A stretch of 64,000 nt of DNA from Xanthomonas prunicola. Its GTDB lineage: Bacteria > Pseudomonadota > Gammaproteobacteria > Xanthomonadales > Xanthomonadaceae. Numbering within the stretch: the first letter of the stretch is position 1; each line of letters opens with the position of its first letter. The notes under the pieces are model-generated. The model searched no databases and had not been told where the DNA came from. It was given only the letters and a program-made list of their open reading frames with translations. Both the position numbers and the translations under genes were made by a program. The stretch lies in the NCBI RefSeq assembly GCF_002846205.1, contig NZ_PHKV01000002.1, forward strand, positions 620,001-684,000, in the 5' to 3' direction. This document shows positions 11,380-20,726 of this stretch, one piece after another.

Positions 11380-12047
11380 CGCACCGCGTCCACCGCCGCA
11401 CGCATCTGTTCAATCACCCGCGCATAGTCGGGGGCGTTGAAAATGGCCGACCCGGCGACGAAGGTGTCGGCGCCGGCTGCGGCAATCGCACCGATGTTGT
11501 CGGCCTTGACGCCGCCATCGATCTCCAGCCGGATCGGCTTGCCCAGCGCATCGATCTTCTTGCGGATCGCGCGCAATTTATCCAGCGCGGAAGGAATAAA
11601 GGCCTGTCCACCAAAGCCCGGATTGACCGACATCACCAGCACCAGATCCAGCTCGGGCAGCACCCAATCCAGAATATCCACCGGCGTGGCCGGGTTGAGC
11701 ACCAGCCCGGCCTGACAGCCGTGCGACTTGATCAACTGAATCGTGCGGTGCACATGGCGGCTGGCTTCGGGATGGAAACTGATGGTGGTGGCGCCGGCCT
11801 CGGCGAAGTCCGGCACGATGCGGTCCACTGGCTCGACCATCAGATGCACGTCGATCGGCGCAGTGATGCCGTGCTTGCGCAGCGCCTGGCACACCATCGG
11901 GCCGATAGTGAGGTTGGGCACGTAGTGGTTGTCCATCACGTCGAAGTGCACCCAGTCGGCACCAGCCTTGAGGACGTTGTTCACTTCCTCGCCCAGGCGG
12001 GCGAAATCGGCAGACAGGATGGACGGGGCGATCGCCGTCGGTTGCAT
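11376..12047 (-). CDS. rpe: Ribulose-phosphate 3-epimerase
   Basis: Interconverts ribulose-5-phosphate and xylulose-5-phosphate in the pentose phosphate pathway. From the preferred ATG it has 223 residues ([19 protein letters not shown]), the normal length; the open frame extends 23 codons further upstream without family support. TIM-barrel landmarks: [57 protein letters not shown]. Its neighbour is a GNAT gene; gph, the usual partner in many gamma-proteobacteria, is not seen in the interval up to trpE. Confidence 0.96.
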   Translation of the reverse strand: MQPTAIAPSILSADFARLGEEVNNVLKAGADWVHFDVMDNHYVPNLTIGPMVCQALRKHGITAPIDVHLMVEPVDRIVPDFAEAGATTISFHPEASRHVHRTIQLIKSHGCQAGLVLNPATPVDILDWVLPELDLVLVMSVNPGFGGQAFIPSALDKLRAIRKKIDALGKPIRLEIDGGVKADNIGAIAAAGADTFVAGSAIFNAPDYARVIEQMRAAVDAVR

Positions 12048-12443
12048 GGGCAGCTCGGAAAAATGCAGGGGCGCCATTGTCGCAACCGTGGCCCGGCGAG
12101 GAAAGCCGAATGCCACCGGACACTGCTGGAAACCGCTCTACCGTTGGGCGGCCGGCATCGCCGGGCGCGGTAAAACCAGCCGCACCAGGCCGGTGACCCG
12201 CCCATTCCTGCGCGTGAATCCGGCCGACACCGATCTGCGGCGTATCGACACCGCTGTTTCGACCCACACGGTACGCCTGAGCGCCGGCGACACGTTCTGA
12301 CGGCCGGGCGCATGCGTGCCATGGCGCTTGGTCGTCTTGATCAGGCGTTTTTACTGGTCCCGTGGCGTTTCCGATCGAGGGGCGGCGTGCGGCGCAGACG
12401 CGCGACATAGGCCAGGCACCGGCGCTCGACGCACGGCCTTCAC
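12048..12443. other. Intergenic region upstream of rpe
   Basis: About 400 bases between the rpe start and the J-domain gene stop. It should carry the rpe promoter. I see no gene, tRNA or clear repeat; frames crossing it lack recognisable protein sequence. Confidence 0.45.
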
Positions 12444-12773
12444 TCAGCGCTTGCGCAGCCGTTGAATCCGGTCGTAGGCGGCGTTGATCTGGCTGGCCTT
12501 CTTTTCAGCCTGGCGGCGCGCTTCAGGGTCGGCGTTGGCCACCTTGTCCGGGTGGTAACGCGACATCAGCCGGCGATAGGCCAGATCGATCTCGGCGGTG
12601 GTGGCGTCCGGCTCCAGGCCCAGCGCTTCATACGGATTTTCCGCGCGCCGCTTGAACCAGCCGGCGTCGACCGCGTGGCCGATCGCCAGCCCGATCATCA
12701 GCCCTACGAAGGGCGCGCCGCGGAACAGCAAGGCGCCGGCCAATGCGCCGAGCAGTTTTCCGTACCAGGACAT
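12444..12773 (-). CDS. Small membrane-anchored J-domain protein
   Basis: 109 residues from the ATG giving MSWYGKLLGALAGALLF. An N-terminal glycine/alanine-rich hydrophobic segment (about residues 5-34, with GLMIGLAIGHAVDAG) is followed by a C-terminal J domain: NPYEALGLEPDATTAEIDLAYRRL, then the diagnostic HPD in SRYHPDKVAN. The arrangement resembles DjlA cut down to its membrane helix and J domain, without the TerB-like middle. J domains stimulate Hsp70 ATPase, so a role recruiting DnaK to the inner membrane is likely. Divergent from purC. Confidence 0.88.
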   Translation of the reverse strand: MSWYGKLLGALAGALLFRGAPFVGLMIGLAIGHAVDAGWFKRRAENPYEALGLEPDATTAEIDLAYRRLMSRYHPDKVANADPEARRQAEKKASQINAAYDRIQRLRKR

Positions 12774-12981
12774 GGAGGCAATCGGGGTCGGGAGGCGGGC
12801 TGGCGATCTTACCCGAACGCCCGCCTGGCTTGGCTGACGAGCCCTGCACAGGCGCCGCGACACGGGCTCCAATAAATTCTGCGGGCGGCGGCGAAGCGCC
12901 GTACACTACGCGGCCCGCTGGCCACCCGCGGGCCCACCGGGTCCCGGGGACAGCGTCATTGCGACGTCCTTAGGAGTGCCT

Positions 12982-13908
12982 GTGTCGACCACGCTGTTGC
13001 AATCCGATCTGCCCGGCCTGCCGTTGCGTCACCGTGGCAAGGTCCGCGATGTCTTCGATATTCCCCGCGACCGCCTGCCCGCCGATGCGCCCCCGGGCGA
13101 CTATCTGTTGATGGTGGCGACCGACCGCCTGTCCGCATTCGACGTGGTGCTGCCCGACCCGATCCCGGGCAAGGGCGAGATGCTGTGCCAGGTGTCCAAC
13201 TTCTGGTTCCACAAGACCGACCACCTGATGCCCAACCACTTGGTCGACATCCGCGTGGAGCAGGTATTGCCCGACGGCGTGGACCCGGCGCTGTACGCCA
13301 AGCGCGCCGTGGTCACGCGCAAGCTCAAGCCGGTGCCGGTGGAAGCCATCGCACGTGGCTATCTGATCGGCAGCGGCTGGAAGGACTATCAGCGCACCGG
13401 CAAGGTCAGCGGCATCGACTTGCCCGACGGCCTGCGCCAGGCCGAGAAACTGCCCGAGCCGATCTTTACTCCCTCGACCAAGGCCGCTGTCGGCGACCAT
13501 GACGAGAACATCGACTTCGATGCGATGGTCAAGACCGTGGGCGCCGAGCTGGCCGAGCGCGTGCGCGATGCCACCTTGCGCATTTACCGCTTCGCTGCGG
13601 ATTTTGCCGCCGAACGCGGCATTCTGCTGGCCGACACCAAGTTCGAATTCGGCACCGACGCCGATGGCCGCCTGTACATCATGGACGAGATGCTGACCCC
13701 GGACTCGTCGCGCTACTGGCCGGCCGACCAATACGAACTGGGCACCAGCCCGCCGAGCTATGACAAACAGTTCGTGCGCGATTATCTGGAAACCCTGGAC
13801 TGGGGCAAGACCGCACCCGGTCCTAGCCTGCCGGCCGAAGTGATTGATCGTACCCGTGCGAAATATGCCGAAGCCCTGCAGCGGTTGGCGGGTATTTCGG
13901 TTGATTGA
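12982..13908 (+). CDS. purC: SAICAR synthase
   Basis: Phosphoribosylaminoimidazole-succinocarboxamide synthase of purine synthesis, ligating aspartate to CAIR with ATP. The GTG at 12982 is chosen because TAGGAG lies five bases upstream; it gives 308 residues starting [20 protein letters not shown]. Motifs: [57 protein letters not shown] and [12 protein letters not shown]. This is the long bacterial/fungal-type PurC, not the short E. coli type. It stands alone, divergent from the J-domain gene. A weak C-run/G-run hairpin (13915-13933) follows the stop. Confidence 0.96.
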   Translation: MSTTLLQSDLPGLPLRHRGKVRDVFDIPRDRLPADAPPGDYLLMVATDRLSAFDVVLPDPIPGKGEMLCQVSNFWFHKTDHLMPNHLVDIRVEQVLPDGVDPALYAKRAVVTRKLKPVPVEAIARGYLIGSGWKDYQRTGKVSGIDLPDGLRQAEKLPEPIFTPSTKAAVGDHDENIDFDAMVKTVGAELAERVRDATLRIYRFAADFAAERGILLADTKFEFGTDADGRLYIMDEMLTPDSSRYWPADQYELGTSPPSYDKQFVRDYLETLDWGKTAPGPSLPAEVIDRTRAKYAEALQRLAGISVD

Positions 13909-14132
13909 TGGCTTCCCCCCGATTTAACGGGGGTGTCGGGCGTCGCATTATGCTGACGCCGTTATGACTGAAGCGCTGACACACTCGGCGCGCTCCGGGT
14001 CCAGCGACTGTGCGCCGAGGCCCGGCTGGTGGTTGCATGTGAAGCTTCATGACAACCACTGCACATCATTGCATCCAATGCATTCCACTACGCTCGCCGC
14101 AGTGGCCTGCTCTTTTGCCCAACGAGGTCGCA

Positions 14133-14795
14133 ATGGCTCGGTCAACTCACCTCTTCCGCCTGCTGCCTGCCTTCCGCAATGCGGTGGCCCCCTGTTTATT
14201 GCTCGCACTGAGCGCCTGCACGGCCGGCGAATCTGCTGCCCCTGCCGCAGCGCCAGTAGCACCTGCGAAAACCACGGCACCTGCACCGCTGGCGGTCAAC
14301 GACCGACTTGGCGCGTTGATACAGGCCACCGGCGTCACCTGCACGGATGCAAAGGCCGCAAAAGGATGCACAGCAGGCAATGTCGCCAGCGGTGATTTTT
14401 ATGATGTGGAGCTTTCGCCGGATTGTGGCGATGAGGGATTCTTCGCCGGCGTAACCCAGGGAAAGGGAATTGATCTGTTGGATGTCGTGCCCGCCACCGG
14501 CAGTAGCGCAACGACCACAGCACATCTAGCGCAAGGCCAGCTCGTCTGCGTCCAGGCGATCGGCCGCGCCGGACAGAACCCGCTTTATTACTACGTTGCC
14601 GCAATTCCGGCGGACACCATTGCAAGGTGCAAGAACAACGCATTGTGCAACACCTATGGCGACAGGCCGATCAAGCAGATGAAGCCTGCAAGTAGCGAGA
14701 GCTGCCACGCAGTAGTACCAGGACACTACGTTGGCAATTGTGCGCAAGGATGGGTGAGTGCGGATGCACTCGATGTCTTTTCGAACGGGCTATAG
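14133..14795 (+). CDS. Putative lipoprotein 1 upstream of the T4SS effector
   Basis: 220 residues from the ATG at 14133. A signal peptide with lipobox (CLLLALSAC) is followed by an Ala/Pro-rich linker and a Cys-rich domain with about eight cysteines, likely disulphide-bonded in the periplasm. The mature part begins NDRLGALIQATGVTC and ends with a region (GHYVGNCAQGWVSADAL) that reads like an SH3-type strand pair. I do not recognise a named family. It is the first of three lipoproteins ahead of the XVIPCD effector; Xanthomonas immunity proteins against T4SS effectors are commonly such lipoproteins, so immunity is a fair inference. Confidence 0.8.
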   Translation: MARSTHLFRLLPAFRNAVAPCLLLALSACTAGESAAPAAAPVAPAKTTAPAPLAVNDRLGALIQATGVTCTDAKAAKGCTAGNVASGDFYDVELSPDCGDEGFFAGVTQGKGIDLLDVVPATGSSATTTAHLAQGQLVCVQAIGRAGQNPLYYYVAAIPADTIARCKNNALCNTYGDRPIKQMKPASSESCHAVVPGHYVGNCAQGWVSADALDVFSNGL

Positions 14796-15083
14796 CCACT
14801 CGCGCCAAACCGGATGTATTTCCAGGAAACCCATAATCACATTCATTATGGTTTTAGCGCAGGCTCGGTTTGAGCTAATCGGGATTGTGCTGACGGTATC
14901 ACCGGTATTGGCATCACCGAGCATCAGGCACCGTCAGGCTGCTTACCCTCCGAAGATGTTGGCATGCTGCATGCCAGCCAGTTCGCGTCCCCGGCGCTTG
15001 GCAAGCCTTCACACATTTGCGGGCAGTGCGCATATAACATCCCGCCGGCTGACTCAGTTGCCCGCTACGATCAGGAGGATCCG

Positions 15084-15605
15084 TTGGCCCTTTTCCGAAC
15101 TTCCCTGCACGCCCTCGCACTGAGCCTGGTGCTAGTTGCTTGCAAACCGCAAGCAGAGCCAGTTGTCGCTGCAACCCCGGCAACCACCGCACAAGCTGCA
15201 GAGGCCGCGCCTGGCGCCTCAACGCCCGCTGCCACTTCGGCAACGCCTGCGCAGGCGACAACCTGCCCCAGCGCCGACTTCTCTGCGTTTCTGAAAAGCT
15301 TCAGTGCAGACATTGCGGTACAGGAAAAGGCCACCGCCGATCCGCTGACGATGATCCAGCTCGACCCGGACGCACAGCCCGAGCCCACCCCGGTCACCCG
15401 CACGGTTCCGCTGGCCAAGGTCGAGTGGCCTGTCATCCCGAACCTGGAGGCAGCCCGCAACGGCGGCCGCGAGGTCACGATTTCCGAAGAAGCCGATGGC
15501 CGCCAGGTACTGGTCCGCACACCGGACACCGGCGATCAGCAGGTCTACCACTTCGCCCAGCGCCCCTGCTGGATGCTGGTCAAGGTGGACGACCAGTCCT
15601 TGTAA
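15084..15605 (+). CDS. Putative lipoprotein 2 upstream of the T4SS effector
   Basis: The TTG at 15084 is preferred: a perfect AGGAGG lies five bases upstream and the result begins with a clean lipoprotein signal (LHALALSLVLVAC), 173 residues. Earlier in-frame starts would bury the signal. After an Ala/Thr/Pro-rich linker the domain runs from CPSADFSAFLKSFSADIAVQ to the C-terminal HFAQRPCWMLVKVDDQSL. The FLKSFSxDxxxQ start and the RPCWMLVKV end are features I associate with small periplasmic domains common in Xanthomonadales; no named family is claimed. Candidate immunity protein by position. Confidence 0.82.
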   Translation: MALFRTSLHALALSLVLVACKPQAEPVVAATPATTAQAAEAAPGASTPAATSATPAQATTCPSADFSAFLKSFSADIAVQEKATADPLTMIQLDPDAQPEPTPVTRTVPLAKVEWPVIPNLEAARNGGREVTISEEADGRQVLVRTPDTGDQQVYHFAQRPCWMLVKVDDQSL

Positions 15606-15684
15606 ACGTCGGTAGGCGCTGGAAGCAGGTTCTGCCGGCTTGGCCATCCTCCCCTACAACTCAAACCGTCAAAGAGGCGACCTG

Positions 15685-16248
15685 ATGCGACGCTTCATCT
15701 CCGTCCTACCTGCTCTGGGCCTGAGCCTGGTGCTTGCCGCATGCGGTGACAAGCCGGGGCCTGCAGCTGCCACCACCAACGCACCCAGTACGCCACCTGC
15801 CACTACCCCATCCCCGGCTTCGACAGAGGCAGATACACAAGGACGGAACGACATGATCAAGGAATGCTCCGGCGTGCGCCTGCACCTGAGCGCGTTGCCA
15901 TCCGAGAGCAGCGGCTCCACCAAGACCCAGCTGGAAATGGAGCACGATGGCCAGCGCCAGGAAGTGGCAGCGCCTCCAGAGATGGCGGAATACACCGCAG
16001 TGGGCCTGGGTTGCGCGGCAGACGCAAAAGGAAGCACGTACGTTGTCGTCCAGTACGGCGAGCTTCCTTACGGCTGCGAATTTTGCGAATGGTTCTTCCT
16101 GTATGACATCAAGGGTCAGTTGCTGAATCATGCGACACCACCGCTGCATACGCAGGACGGCCAGCAGAGCCCGAATAACGATGAGTACGAACACAAACTC
16201 GAAGAGTTGGGACTGAAGCACCCGGAACTGGTGCCTTTCCAGCCCTGA
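15685..16248 (+). CDS. Putative lipoprotein 3, candidate cognate immunity protein
   Basis: 187 residues from the ATG at 15685, preceded by AGAGG. Signal peptide with lipobox (ALGLSLVLAAC), a Thr/Pro/Ala linker, then a compact domain with paired cysteines (LPYGCEFCEWFFLYD) ending KHPELVPFQP. It lies 109 bases upstream of the XVIPCD effector on the same strand. In the described Xanthomonas pairs the lipoprotein immunity gene lies next to its effector gene, so this is the best candidate for the cognate inhibitor. The fold is not recognised; no experimental support is available here. Confidence 0.83.
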   Translation: MRRFISVLPALGLSLVLAACGDKPGPAAATTNAPSTPPATTPSPASTEADTQGRNDMIKECSGVRLHLSALPSESSGSTKTQLEMEHDGQRQEVAAPPEMAEYTAVGLGCAADAKGSTYVVVQYGELPYGCEFCEWFFLYDIKGQLLNHATPPLHTQDGQQSPNNDEYEHKLEELGLKHPELVPFQP

Positions 16249-16357
16249 GCAAAGGATGCCCGTGCACCGATTGCGGTGCTTGGCCAACGCAGTACGCAGT
16301 ACATGGAGCAGTACCCGTTACAAGGAAGAATCTGTCTCATAGAAAGGAGCGCACGAT

Positions 16358-18088
16358 ATGACCGACACCACGATTTATACCGAAATGCTTCAACCACGCG
16401 GCGCTGCATACAGCAGTGACCGGATCAAACCCTGGAGCCATTACCGCGAGCCCATCGACAGCGGAGATGGGCGATTGCATGGCGAATCGCGTCGCTGGGG
16501 CGATGCCAGTCCGCAAACCCAGTCACGGGTAATCGATAGTCTGATCGATGCCTCGCGGGATGCCGGGCTTTCATCGCGCGAGACCGCTTACGTCCTCGCC
16601 GTCGCCAGAGTTGAATCAGGCTTCAATCCTGATGCTGCTGCGGGCACAACGTCTGCCTCGGGTCTGGGTCAGTTCATCGACCGCACCGGCGCGCATTACG
16701 GCGTCAACGCGTCCAACCGCTTCGACGTGCAGACGCAGTCGCAGGCCTTGGTGCAACATTTCATCGATAACCGCGATCTTGCGCGCAGCCGCGGTGAGGG
16801 TGAGGACTACATCTACAAATATCACCACGATGGTCCCAGCAAGGATTATGGCGGCCTTGCTCTGTCGCGGCGCGAGATTGCCCCTCATCTGGACAACTAC
16901 ACCCAGTTTGTCGAACAGCGTCTTGCCCAGACGCAGGGCAATACCGAGGACCGTCCCGCACCAGCGATGCACCCGGCCGAGCCCAGCCATGGCGCTCGCA
17001 GCAATTTCCAGCAAACGATGGAACGCATGCTGCCCGGTCAAGGCAGTACCGACCCGCATATCACCGGTCATTATGGTGAGCACCGCGGCAGCCACGGGCC
17101 GCACGGCGGTACCGACTTCAACTACCAGGGTGGCCAGACAGGCCGCAACATGCAGCACCCGACAGTGCATTCGCCGGTCGCCGGAACCGTCACCTTCGCG
17201 GGCGGCAACTACGGCACCGTCAAGATTCGCGATGCACAGGGCAACTCGCACGAGATCCTGCACCTGGACGCACTCAAGGTGAAAGAGGGTCAGACGCTGT
17301 CCGCCGGCGATGCCATCGGCACGATGGGTGGACGCGGCCCGAACGGTAACAACCAGTACGCGCAGCATGTGCATTACCAGCTGCGCGATGCCAACGGCAG
17401 ACTCACCAGCCCAGAGACCTTCTGGAATCAGGGCCACAAACAGCAAGCGGATGCGCGGCACACCCAGGCAACGCCGGCAGGCAGTACAGGTGCCCTGCGG
17501 CATGGCGACAACAGTCAGGATGTCGGCAAGCTGCAGCAGGACCTCAACCGTTTCGGCATACGCGATGCGCAGGGCAACCGGCTGGCTGAGGATGGCCGTT
17601 TCGGCGACAACACGCGCGAGGCGGTGATGGCGTTCCAGAAGCAACATGGGTTGCAGCAGGACGGTGTCGTGGGCCGCGATACACGGACAGCATTGTCGGC
17701 GCCCACGGTGCAGACGGCGGCCAAAGCGGCCGATGCCCCGGTTACCGCGACGAAAGGTCCGTCGCTCAACGATGCATCGCATCCGGACCACGCGCTGCAT
17801 AACGCAATCCGCAGCAAGCTGCCGAGCATGATCTCCAACGAGACCGCCGCCAACGTCACTTTGCAGGCCAAGCAGAATGGCATCGACAGCGCAGATAAAT
17901 TGCAGACCGTGACAGTGCACGATGGTAAGGCGTTCGTCATGGGCACCACGCCGGGCTTCCGTGCGGCGGTGGACCTGAATCAACCTGCCCCGACACTTGA
18001 GCAGACCAGTGCGCAGTTGCTGGCGGGGCAGTCGCAGCAGCAACAGGCCCAGCAAGAACAACAGAAGGTTGCGATGGGCGGTCGCTGA
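16358..18088 (+). CDS. X-Tfe type antibacterial T4SS effector: transglycosylase + M23 peptidase + PG-binding + XVIPCD
   Basis: 576 residues with four visible modules. Residues about 50-190 look like a lysozyme-like transglycosylase (AVARVESGFNPDAAAG, catalytic Glu near 86, followed by ASGLGQFIDRTGAHYG). Residues 230-365 form an M23 endopeptidase with zinc ligands His249 and Asp253 (HGGTD) and the HVH pair 337-339. Residues 385-450 are a PG-binding repeat (LQQDLNRFG, AVMAFQKQHGLQQDGVVG). The C-terminus from about 472 is an XVIPCD: HPDHAL at 475-480 and a Gln-rich tail. XVIPCDs direct delivery by the Xanthomonadales antibacterial type IV secretion system. There is no signal peptide, as expected. 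The start has AAAGGAG eight bases upstream. Confidence 0.93.
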   Translation: MTDTTIYTEMLQPRGAAYSSDRIKPWSHYREPIDSGDGRLHGESRRWGDASPQTQSRVIDSLIDASRDAGLSSRETAYVLAVARVESGFNPDAAAGTTSASGLGQFIDRTGAHYGVNASNRFDVQTQSQALVQHFIDNRDLARSRGEGEDYIYKYHHDGPSKDYGGLALSRREIAPHLDNYTQFVEQRLAQTQGNTEDRPAPAMHPAEPSHGARSNFQQTMERMLPGQGSTDPHITGHYGEHRGSHGPHGGTDFNYQGGQTGRNMQHPTVHSPVAGTVTFAGGNYGTVKIRDAQGNSHEILHLDALKVKEGQTLSAGDAIGTMGGRGPNGNNQYAQHVHYQLRDANGRLTSPETFWNQGHKQQADARHTQATPAGSTGALRHGDNSQDVGKLQQDLNRFGIRDAQGNRLAEDGRFGDNTREAVMAFQKQHGLQQDGVVGRDTRTALSAPTVQTAAKAADAPVTATKGPSLNDASHPDHALHNAIRSKLPSMISNETAANVTLQAKQNGIDSADKLQTVTVHDGKAFVMGTTPGFRAAVDLNQPAPTLEQTSAQLLAGQSQQQQAQQEQQKVAMGGR

Positions 18089-18109
18089 CCTTTCAGCGAT
18101 GGATCAAAG

Positions 18110-18143
18110 AAACGCCGGTCAGGACGTTGGCCGGCGTTTTTTT
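18110..18143 (+). terminator. Intrinsic terminator after the T4SS effector
   Basis: Nine-base stem AAACGCCGG / CCGGCGTTT followed by a run of seven T, 22 bases after the effector stop. Good Rho-independent terminator closing the lipoprotein-effector unit. Confidence 0.85.
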
Positions 18144-18515
18144 CCGCCTGCACCGTGGCGGTGACGGCACTCCTGCGTCACCTCATCGTTGTCCAACGGC
18201 CAGCACGCGTCGTGATCGGAGACCGCAGCGCCCCAACGGGCTTGCGCAGCTCTGCGGCGCACCCCCATCCAAAACCAATGCAGTGCGCGCGCGCTTGGCC
18301 GCAGCAGCCAGCAACACCATGCATCCGCTGCGTCTCTGCGATGCGCTCCACAGCGCAAAGTGGCGCGGCGCACAGAACACAATACATCCGTAATTTTTAC
18401 TACTGTCCAGTTCGGGACTGTGCAAGCGTAGTTGCCGGCACCTAAGGTGCCATCGGCGACCGGCTGTCGGGGGGCCGCCGGTCTTTGCATCGCACGTTTT
18501 CTGGAGAGAGTCGTC
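18144..18515 (+). other. Leader/promoter region of the M4 protease gene
   Basis: About 370 non-coding bases. A locally AT-richer stretch (around 18385-18410) and a perfect palindrome GGCACC-TAA-GGTGCC (18437-18451) lie upstream of the protease start, whose ribosome site is GGAGAG. The palindrome could be an operator or a small hairpin in the leader; no regulator is implied by sequence alone. Confidence 0.4.
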
Positions 18516-20111
18516 ATGCAATTCCACGTCTTGGGCGCGGCGATCTGCTGCGCGCTATCGTTTTCCGCTGCCGCTACTACTGCGGATTTGTCCGCAAATG
18601 CCGCTGTTTCACGCGCGCAATCGTTGTTGGGGAACACCGCGTCGGCATTGGCCAATCGTGCATCGGCCGATGCCTTCATCGCACGCGACAGCATCGTCGA
18701 TGCCGACGGCACTGAACATGTGCGCTTCGATCGCACCTATCAGGGCCTGCCGGTGATCGGCGGCGATGTGGTGGTGCATTCGCGGCGTGGGGTGATGCGT
18801 GAGTTGAGCCAGACCATGGAGACCACGGTGCGTCCGAGCCTGGTGCCGGGGATCGATGCTGCAACCGCATTGCGTGTCGCGGGGTCGCACTTCGATGTGG
18901 CGCAAGATGCCGCGCCGCGGGCGAGCCTGGCGCTGTATGCGCGCCAGGGCGCGCCACGCCTGGTGTACGAGGTGATCTATAGCGGCGTCAAACCCGATCA
19001 GACACCGACCGAGATGCATTACATCGTCGATGCAGTCAGCCAGCGCATCCTCGAATCCTGGGATACGGTGCATACCGTGTGCAGCGGCGGCACCAGTGCG
19101 GCCGGCACCGGGCGCGCGTTGTATGCGGGTAGCGTTGGACTGTCGACCACGCGTTGCAGCAGCGGTTATGAGTTGACCGATCTCAGTCGCGGCAGTGGCG
19201 CCACCTACAACATGCGCAACAGCACCTCCGGCAATGGCACCCTGGTCACCGACGCCGACAACACCTGGGGTAACGGCGCCACCAGCGACACGGTCACCGC
19301 CGCGGTGGATGCGCATTACGGCGTGGCGTTGACCTGGGACTACTATCGCACCACGCATGCGCGCACCGGCATCGCCAACGATGGTGCCGGTGCGCGTAGC
19401 CGCGTGCATTACGGTAGCCGCTACAACAATGCCTTCTGGCAGGACAGCTGTTTCTGCATGACTTTCGGCGATGGCGACGGCAGCTCATTCACGCCGCTGG
19501 TGTCGGTGGATGTGGCCGGCCACGAGATGACGCATGGTGTGACCAGCCGGACCGCACGTCTGGTGTACTCGGGAGAATCGGGCGGTTTGAATGAAGCCAC
19601 CTCCGACATCATGGGCACCATGGTGGAGTACTCCGCTGCCAACAGTGCGGAGCCGGGCAATTATCTGATTGGCGAGAAGATCATCCCCAACAACAGCACC
19701 GGCACGCTGGCGTTGCGTTACATGTTCAAGCCAAGCCTGGATGGCGACTCGCCGGATTGCTACAGCAGCAATCTGGGCTCGCTCAATGTGCACTACAGCT
19801 CGGGCGTAGCCAATCACTTCTACTATCTGCTGGCCGAAGGCGCAGTGGTACCGAGCGGTTTCGGCACGGGCACCAGCTACAACCTGACCCCGGCCGGGCT
19901 GGTCTGCAGCGGCTCGACGGCGCTGACAGCGATCGGCCGTGCTGCCGCCAGCCGCATCTGGTATCGCGCACTGACGGTGTACATGACCTCGTCCACCAAC
20001 TACGCGGCTGCCCGCCGCGCCACGTTGAGCGCGGCCACCGATCTGTACGGCAGCACGTCCACGCAGTACCGCGCGGTCGCGGCGGCGTGGAGCGCGGTCT
20101 CGGTCAACTGA
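18516..20111 (+). CDS. Secreted M4-family (thermolysin-like) metalloprotease
   Basis: 531 residues. Sec signal peptide (MQFHVLGAAICCALSFSAAA), an FTP/PepSY-type propeptide (FDRTYQGLPVIGGDVVVHSR), then the catalytic domain. Zinc motif HEMTH at 336-340 and third ligand Glu360 in GGLNEATSD are present; NVHYSSGVANHFYYLLAEGA holds the downstream catalytic His region of the family. Cysteines in the catalytic part suggest disulphides after export. In Xanthomonas such extracellular proteases are type II secretion substrates under Clp/DSF control (family knowledge, not visible here). It has its own upstream region behind the effector terminator. Confidence 0.94.
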   Translation: MQFHVLGAAICCALSFSAAATTADLSANAAVSRAQSLLGNTASALANRASADAFIARDSIVDADGTEHVRFDRTYQGLPVIGGDVVVHSRRGVMRELSQTMETTVRPSLVPGIDAATALRVAGSHFDVAQDAAPRASLALYARQGAPRLVYEVIYSGVKPDQTPTEMHYIVDAVSQRILESWDTVHTVCSGGTSAAGTGRALYAGSVGLSTTRCSSGYELTDLSRGSGATYNMRNSTSGNGTLVTDADNTWGNGATSDTVTAAVDAHYGVALTWDYYRTTHARTGIANDGAGARSRVHYGSRYNNAFWQDSCFCMTFGDGDGSSFTPLVSVDVAGHEMTHGVTSRTARLVYSGESGGLNEATSDIMGTMVEYSAANSAEPGNYLIGEKIIPNNSTGTLALRYMFKPSLDGDSPDCYSSNLGSLNVHYSSGVANHFYYLLAEGAVVPSGFGTGTSYNLTPAGLVCSGSTALTAIGRAAASRIWYRALTVYMTSSTNYAAARRATLSAATDLYGSTSTQYRAVAAAWSAVSVN

Positions 20112-20215
20112 TGTAGCGCAGCGCGTCCCTCGTCACGCAAGTCGTGCGTGGCGAGGGGCACACCTGCCACAGCGCCATCCGCGCGCGTATGCTTGGGTCA
20201 TTCCTGGGAGGGAAC

Positions 20216-20701
20216 ATGACCGAACGCACCACGACCGCGCGACCGATCGAGCGCTATTTCGCCAGCTATTCCGACGATCATCAACATGCGACCAACCAGC
20301 AGATCCACGTGCTGGCGGTGCCTGCAATTCTGTGGTCGGTAGTCGCACTGCTGTGGTGCATCCCGGTCGGCGGCACCTGGTTCAGTAGCGGTGTGTGGGC
20401 AGCGCTGTCGATGTTTGCGGCATGGTCGTACTACAACCGGCTGTCGCGCCCGTTGGGGCTGGGCATGCTGGGAATTTTCTTTTTCTTCGGTTGCCTGTGC
20501 CGGTTGATCGAAGGCCGAATCGGGCTCGGTGGCCTGTTCACCACCGCACTGACGGTGTTCGTGTTGGCGTGGATTGCGCAGTTCGTCGGCCACAAGATCG
20601 AAGGCCGAAGGCCGAGCTTTTTGACCGATCTGACCTATCTGCTGATCGGGCCGATCTGGGTGTTGGCGAAGGCGTATCGCCAGCTGGGCTGGCGTTACTA
20701 A
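20216..20701 (+). CDS. Mpo1-like (DUF962) membrane protein
   Basis: 161 residues from the ATG preceded by GGGAGGGA. N-terminal YFASYSDDHQHATNQQIHVLAVP has the conserved His residues (H-x-H and N-x-x-H) of the Mpo1/YGL010w family, and four hydrophobic segments follow (WSVVALLWCI, AALSMFAAWSYY, LGMLGIFFFFGCL, TTALTVFVLAWIAQFVGHKIEG). Yeast Mpo1 is an Fe-dependent dioxygenase of 2-hydroxy fatty acids; whether the bacterial homologue shares that activity is inference. Convergent with a decayed epimerase gene. Confidence 0.88.
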   Translation: MTERTTTARPIERYFASYSDDHQHATNQQIHVLAVPAILWSVVALLWCIPVGGTWFSSGVWAALSMFAAWSYYNRLSRPLGLGMLGIFFFFGCLCRLIEGRIGLGGLFTTALTVFVLAWIAQFVGHKIEGRRPSFLTDLTYLLIGPIWVLAKAYRQLGWRY

Positions 20702-20726
20702 GAGCCAGCGACAGACCAGCCAGGCA

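Noticed and set aside
16616-18061. 481-residue minus-strand frame
   Set aside because: Complement of the XVIPCD effector gene; no recognisable fold and no ribosome site.
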